Assembly (NCBI GenBank): GCA_015061145.1
Contig: SUXD01000014.1
Span: 1 to 55,617 of the forward strand
DNA length: 55,617 nucleotides
From: Bacteroidales bacterium
GTDB taxonomy: Bacteria; Bacteroidota; Bacteroidia; Bacteroidales; Paludibacteraceae
Reading direction: 5' to 3'
Under the pieces are notes generated by a model. That model saw only the letters and a program-made list of their open reading frames with translations, searched no databases and was not told where the DNA came from. Position 1 is the first letter of the stretch, and each line of letters starts with the position of its first letter. Both the position numbers and the translations under genes were made by a program. Positions 52,710 to 55,617 of the stretch are shown here, one piece after another.

Positions 52710-53342
52710 ATGGAAAAAGTAGAAAAACTTGTAGCAAAAAATTTGTTGGACATCAAGGCTATAAAACTTCAGCCTTCCAATCCTTTCACTTGGGCTTCGG
52801 GGTGGCACTCGCCCATTTACTGTGATAACAGAAAGACATTGTCCTATCCTTCGTCCAGAAACCTGATAAAGATAGAAATCGCCCGTCTTGTGCGCGAGAA
52901 TTATCCTGAAGTGGAAGTGATTGCTGGTGTGGCTACAGGCGCCATAGCGCAAGGAGCGATGGTGGCAGAAGAACTCGGACTGCCATTTGTCTATGTTCGT
53001 TCGTCAGCCAAAGATCACGGACTGGGAAATCTGATTGAGGGCGACTTGAAACCAGGGCAGAAAGTGTTGGTTATAGAGGACCTTATCTCTACAGGCGGAA
53101 GCAGTCTGAAAGCGGTAGAAGCCGTTCGCGCCAACGGAAACGAGGTGCTTGGCATGATAGCTATTTTCACCTATGGATTCCCGGTCGCTACAGAGGCTTT
53201 CGAAAAAGCGAATGTGAATCTGATGACATTGTCGAACTACAACGCATTGCTTGAAGTGGCTTTGGGATGCGGATACATCAAAGACGCAGAACTGGAGGAG
53301 TTGAAAGAGTGGCGCAAAGATCCGGCTAATTGGAGAAAATAA
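52710..53342 (+). CDS. pyrE: Orotate phosphoribosyltransferase
   Basis: PyrE joins orotate and PRPP to form OMP in pyrimidine synthesis. The 210-residue product has the family start KNLLDIKAIKLQPSNPFTWASGWHSPIYCDNRK. The PRPP motif VLVIEDLISTGGSSLKAV lies near residue 115, and the flexible-loop region is RSSAKDHGLGNLIEG. It is followed 15 bases later by the SRPBCC gene and then argH, so these may be one operon. pyrI lies 13 kb away in the same window. Confidence 0.96.
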   Translation: MEKVEKLVAKNLLDIKAIKLQPSNPFTWASGWHSPIYCDNRKTLSYPSSRNLIKIEIARLVRENYPEVEVIAGVATGAIAQGAMVAEELGLPFVYVRSSAKDHGLGNLIEGDLKPGQKVLVIEDLISTGGSSLKAVEAVRANGNEVLGMIAIFTYGFPVATEAFEKANVNLMTLSNYNALLEVALGCGYIKDAELEELKEWRKDPANWRK

Positions 53343-53357
53343 CAGCAAGAATAAAAT

Positions 53358-53768
53358 ATGACTACTTACGAAAGCGAAATAAAAATGATTGACAGCAGCG
53401 ATAGCAAAGTTTTTGCTATGTTGTCTGACTTACGCAATGTAGAGAAGATAAAAGACCGCATTCCATCGGATAAAGTGAAAGATTTGAAATTCGATCAGGA
53501 TACGGTTTCCGTAAATGTCGATCCGGTGGGCGACCTTTCTCTGAAGATTATAGAAAGAGAGCCTTGCAAAACAATAAAATTCACAACAGACAAATCTCCG
53601 GTAGATTCTTTTGTGTGGATACAGATTTTGCCTGTCACCGATGAGAAATCGAAAATTAAGGTGACCTTGAAGGCTGATATGAATCCGATGATAAAAATGA
53701 TGATCGGCTCATATATGGAAAAATTTGTGAATATGTTTGCTGATGCGCTTACTAAAATACCGTATTGA
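53358..53768 (+). CDS. SRPBCC family protein
   Basis: A 136-residue protein with the START/Bet v1-like (SRPBCC) fold. It begins MTTYESEIKMIDSSDSKVFAMLSDLRNVEKI, includes VDPVGDLSLKIIEREPCKTIKF, and ends with a long amphipathic helix (MKMMIGSYMEKFVNMFADALTKIPY). These proteins bind hydrophobic ligands in a pocket; the ligand here is unknown. It sits between pyrE (15 bases) and argH (17 bases). Confidence 0.88.
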   Translation: MTTYESEIKMIDSSDSKVFAMLSDLRNVEKIKDRIPSDKVKDLKFDQDTVSVNVDPVGDLSLKIIEREPCKTIKFTTDKSPVDSFVWIQILPVTDEKSKIKVTLKADMNPMIKMMIGSYMEKFVNMFADALTKIPY

Positions 53769-53785
53769 TTTATTATTAATGACTT

Positions 53786-55120
53786 ATGAAACTTTGGGAC
53801 AAAGGGAAACCGACTGATAAGGAAATAGAGACCTTTACCGTAGGGCGCGACCGTGAAATGGATTTGTACCTGGCAAAATACGATGTGCTGGGATCGATGG
53901 CGCATATAACGATGCTCGAGAGTGTCGGACTGCTGCAGAAAGATGAACTCACGGCATTGCTCTCCGAATTGAGAAATATCTATAAGGCGGCTGAGAATGG
54001 CGAGTTCGCGATAGAGGATGATGTGGAGGATGTTCACTCACAAGTGGAACTTATGTTGACGAGAAAGCTCGGTGACATGGGCAAAAAAATACATAGCGGA
54101 CGCTCGCGCAACGATCAGGTTCTGCTTGACTTGAAACTTTTCACCCGTCAGCGGATTCGTGATATTGCAGAAGCGACATCACAACTTTTCGATGTCCTCA
54201 TTTCGCAAAGCGAGCGCTACAAGGATATTCTCATTCCTGGCTATACTCATTTGCAAGTGGCGATGCCTTCTTCTTTCGGTTTGTGGTTTGGCGCATACGC
54301 CGAGAGTCTGACCGATGACCTGCGTATGCTGAACGCCGCATTTCGCACTTGCAACCGCAATCCATTGGGCTCGGCTGCTGGCTATGGCTCTTCTTTCCCG
54401 CTGAACAGAACGATGACAACTGAATTGCTGGGATTCGACGGACTCAATTACAATGTGGTGTATGCCCAGATGGGACGCGGAAAAATGGAACGGAATGTGT
54501 CTTTTGCTTTGGCGTCAATTGCCGGGACATTGTCTAAATTGGCATTCGATTCTTGCATGTTCACGAGTCAGAATTTTGATTTTTTCAAGCTGCCCGATGA
54601 ATTTACAACAGGTTCGAGCATTATGCCTCACAAAAAGAATCCGGATGTGTTTGAACTCGTTCGTGCTAAATGCAACAAAATACAGGCTCTTCCTCAACAA
54701 ATCATACTTATATCCAATAATTTGCCGAGCGGCTATTTCCGTGATTTGCAAATTATTAAAGAAGTTTTCTTGCCGGCATTCGACGAATTGGAAGATTGCT
54801 TGAAACTTGCGGCGCATATGCTCAACGAAGTGAAAGTACGCAAAAATATCATAGATGACGATAAATATAAATATGCTTTCAGTGTGGAGGAAGTAAACCG
54901 TCGCACACTTGCTGGTACTCCTTTCCGCGATGCCTATAAACAGGTGGGGATAGAAATTGAGCAAGGCAAGTTTGAACCGAATAAAAACATTCATCATACA
55001 CACGAAGGTAGCATAGGAAACCTTTGTAACAAAGAAATAACAGCGCTGAAAGATGAAGTGCTTAAAATGTTTTCTTTTGATAAAATTGATAAGGCGACAG
55101 AAAAATTGATAAAAGCATAA
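53786..55120 (+). CDS. argH: Argininosuccinate lyase
   Basis: ArgH splits argininosuccinate into arginine and fumarate. The 444-residue product has KIHSGRSRNDQVLLDLKLF, TRQRIRDIAEA, TSQNFDFFKL, and the superfamily signature GSSIMPHKKNPDVFE near residue 275. It also has the N-terminal LWDKGKPTDKEIETFTVGRDREMD typical of Bacteroidetes forms. Length is near normal for the phylum. It is the last gene of the pyrE-SRPBCC-argH group; no other arg gene is in the window. Confidence 0.95.
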   Translation: MKLWDKGKPTDKEIETFTVGRDREMDLYLAKYDVLGSMAHITMLESVGLLQKDELTALLSELRNIYKAAENGEFAIEDDVEDVHSQVELMLTRKLGDMGKKIHSGRSRNDQVLLDLKLFTRQRIRDIAEATSQLFDVLISQSERYKDILIPGYTHLQVAMPSSFGLWFGAYAESLTDDLRMLNAAFRTCNRNPLGSAAGYGSSFPLNRTMTTELLGFDGLNYNVVYAQMGRGKMERNVSFALASIAGTLSKLAFDSCMFTSQNFDFFKLPDEFTTGSSIMPHKKNPDVFELVRAKCNKIQALPQQIILISNNLPSGYFRDLQIIKEVFLPAFDELEDCLKLAAHMLNEVKVRKNIIDDDKYKYAFSVEEVNRRTLAGTPFRDAYKQVGIEIEQGKFEPNKNIHHTHEGSIGNLCNKEITALKDEVLKMFSFDKIDKATEKLIKA

Positions 55121-55156
55121 GTTTTTCTTATGTTGACAACACATAAATGACTGATT

Positions 55157-55617
55157 ATGGTGCAAATTCGTAAAATAGGTTTGGTCGTTTCTTTCTGGAT
55201 GTTCATGGTTGGCGCTTATGCTGCTCCACAAGACATTACGGGTTCTGTTGTAGGTAAAACCGCTTTTTGCGAGGGAACGGCAGAATCGTTAGAAATAACG
55301 GCGGATTATCAAGAACCGGGCGTGACGCTTTATTACCGATTCTTGTTCGAAGGAACGGAGGTGCAATCTTTGTCTGTTGACAATGTTTATCGTACGAACG
55401 GCGTAACGGCAGGCTTGTTAGAAATCGAAATTTATGAAGATGACGGTTTGGGCGGGTCAGTTTATGCCCAGACAGAGCAAGTGCCGATTATAGTAAATGC
55501 TTTGCCTACATTGCCTGCCACATTGCCTGATATTACGGAATGCGCGCCCAATACAGTTTCCATTGTGCAACCAGCTGAAGCTGGCTACAGTTTCGCCTAT
55601 TACATGCCCGATGGAAC
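55157..55617 (+). CDS. Secreted Ig/PKD-like repeat protein, 3' end cut off
   Basis: The frame is open from the ATG at 55157 to the right edge (153 full codons). It has a signal peptide (MVQIRKIGLVVSFWMFMVGAYA), then beta-rich repeats with cysteines (GKTAFCEGTAESLEI; later DITECAPNTVSIVQPAEAG). The style matches the adhesin at the left edge: Cys-containing Ig-like modules, in a probable T9SS cargo. The C-terminal sorting domain lies outside the window. Secretion is clear; adhesion is inference. Confidence 0.75.
   Translation, partial: MVQIRKIGLVVSFWMFMVGAYAAPQDITGSVVGKTAFCEGTAESLEITADYQEPGVTLYYRFLFEGTEVQSLSVDNVYRTNGVTAGLLEIEIYEDDGLGGSVYAQTEQVPIIVNALPTLPATLPDITECAPNTVSIVQPAEAGYSFAYYMPDG

Overview
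The window looks like a stretch of chromosome from an anaerobic member of the Bacteroidetes, most likely order Bacteroidales. Four things point there. Promoters carry the Bacteroidetes -7 element TAnnTTTG. Several families are typical of the phylum (T9SS type-B sorting domain, DUF3098, DUF3108, DUF2851, the TGS-like nucleoside kinase, an RprY-type regulator). Gene order such as ftsX-DUF3098-uppP-truB-queA and pyrI-flavin reductase is familiar from that order. Oxygen-independent nucleotide reduction is present (nrdD-nrdG). I see no tRNA, rRNA, insertion sequence, integrase or CRISPR array. Most of the window is core housekeeping sequence.

Layout. 1-2419: the C-terminal part of a large secreted, T9SS-sorted adhesin. 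2542-4198: rpsO, a TerC-type membrane protein and a YjbR protein. 4251-5078 (minus): a lone ferredoxin/NAD(P) oxidoreductase-type flavoprotein. 5262-8979: ftsX, DUF3098, uppP, truB and queA as one operon (division, undecaprenyl phosphate recycling, tRNA modification). 9035-12110 (minus): alaS followed by a PCC-domain protein. 12317-15564: an M23 peptidase and the bifunctional RelA/SpoT enzyme. 15616-16067: a small AT-rich gene pair that looks like a pre-toxin fragment plus a 55-residue membrane protein. 16380-23589: guaB, then three periplasmic chaperone/prolyl-isomerase genes, an unknown exported protein and a bile-acid:sodium-type transporter. 24054-28141: nrdD-nrdG and a ModF-like double ABC ATPase. 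28173-35077: a DUF2156-GNAT fusion, a radical SAM/SPASM protein, an operon of hydrolase, Fe-S flavodoxin and AraC regulator, and an operon of bcp, lipoprotein and ogt. 35222-42427: parE, a lytic transglycosylase, serB, pyrI, a flavin reductase, a small membrane protein and a DUF2851 protein. 42428-44010: an AT-rich accessory island. 44057-50636: an Ig-like lipoprotein, a DUF3108 protein, a nucleoside kinase, rpoN and a PAP2-like protein. 50758-55120: an rprY-like regulator, a 58-residue membrane protein, birA, pyrE, an SRPBCC protein and argH. From 55157 the first part of another large secreted protein runs off the right edge.

The most unusual material is the AT-rich island at 42.4-44.0 kb. 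It holds a strikingly self-complementary segment (42580-42805) whose seven nested helices fit a single long RNA hairpin on the plus strand. Beside it lie an orphan lipoprotein and a small helix-turn-helix protein with a perfect 14-base palindrome just upstream. A second accessory spot is the overlapping pair between relA/spoT and guaB. Further points are orphaned pathway subunits (nfnA-like without its large subunit, pyrI without pyrB, rprY without a kinase), a fused DUF2156-GNAT protein, and an iron-sulfur flavoprotein Cys motif in a flavodoxin-like protein. All calls rest on reading the sequence; no database search was run.
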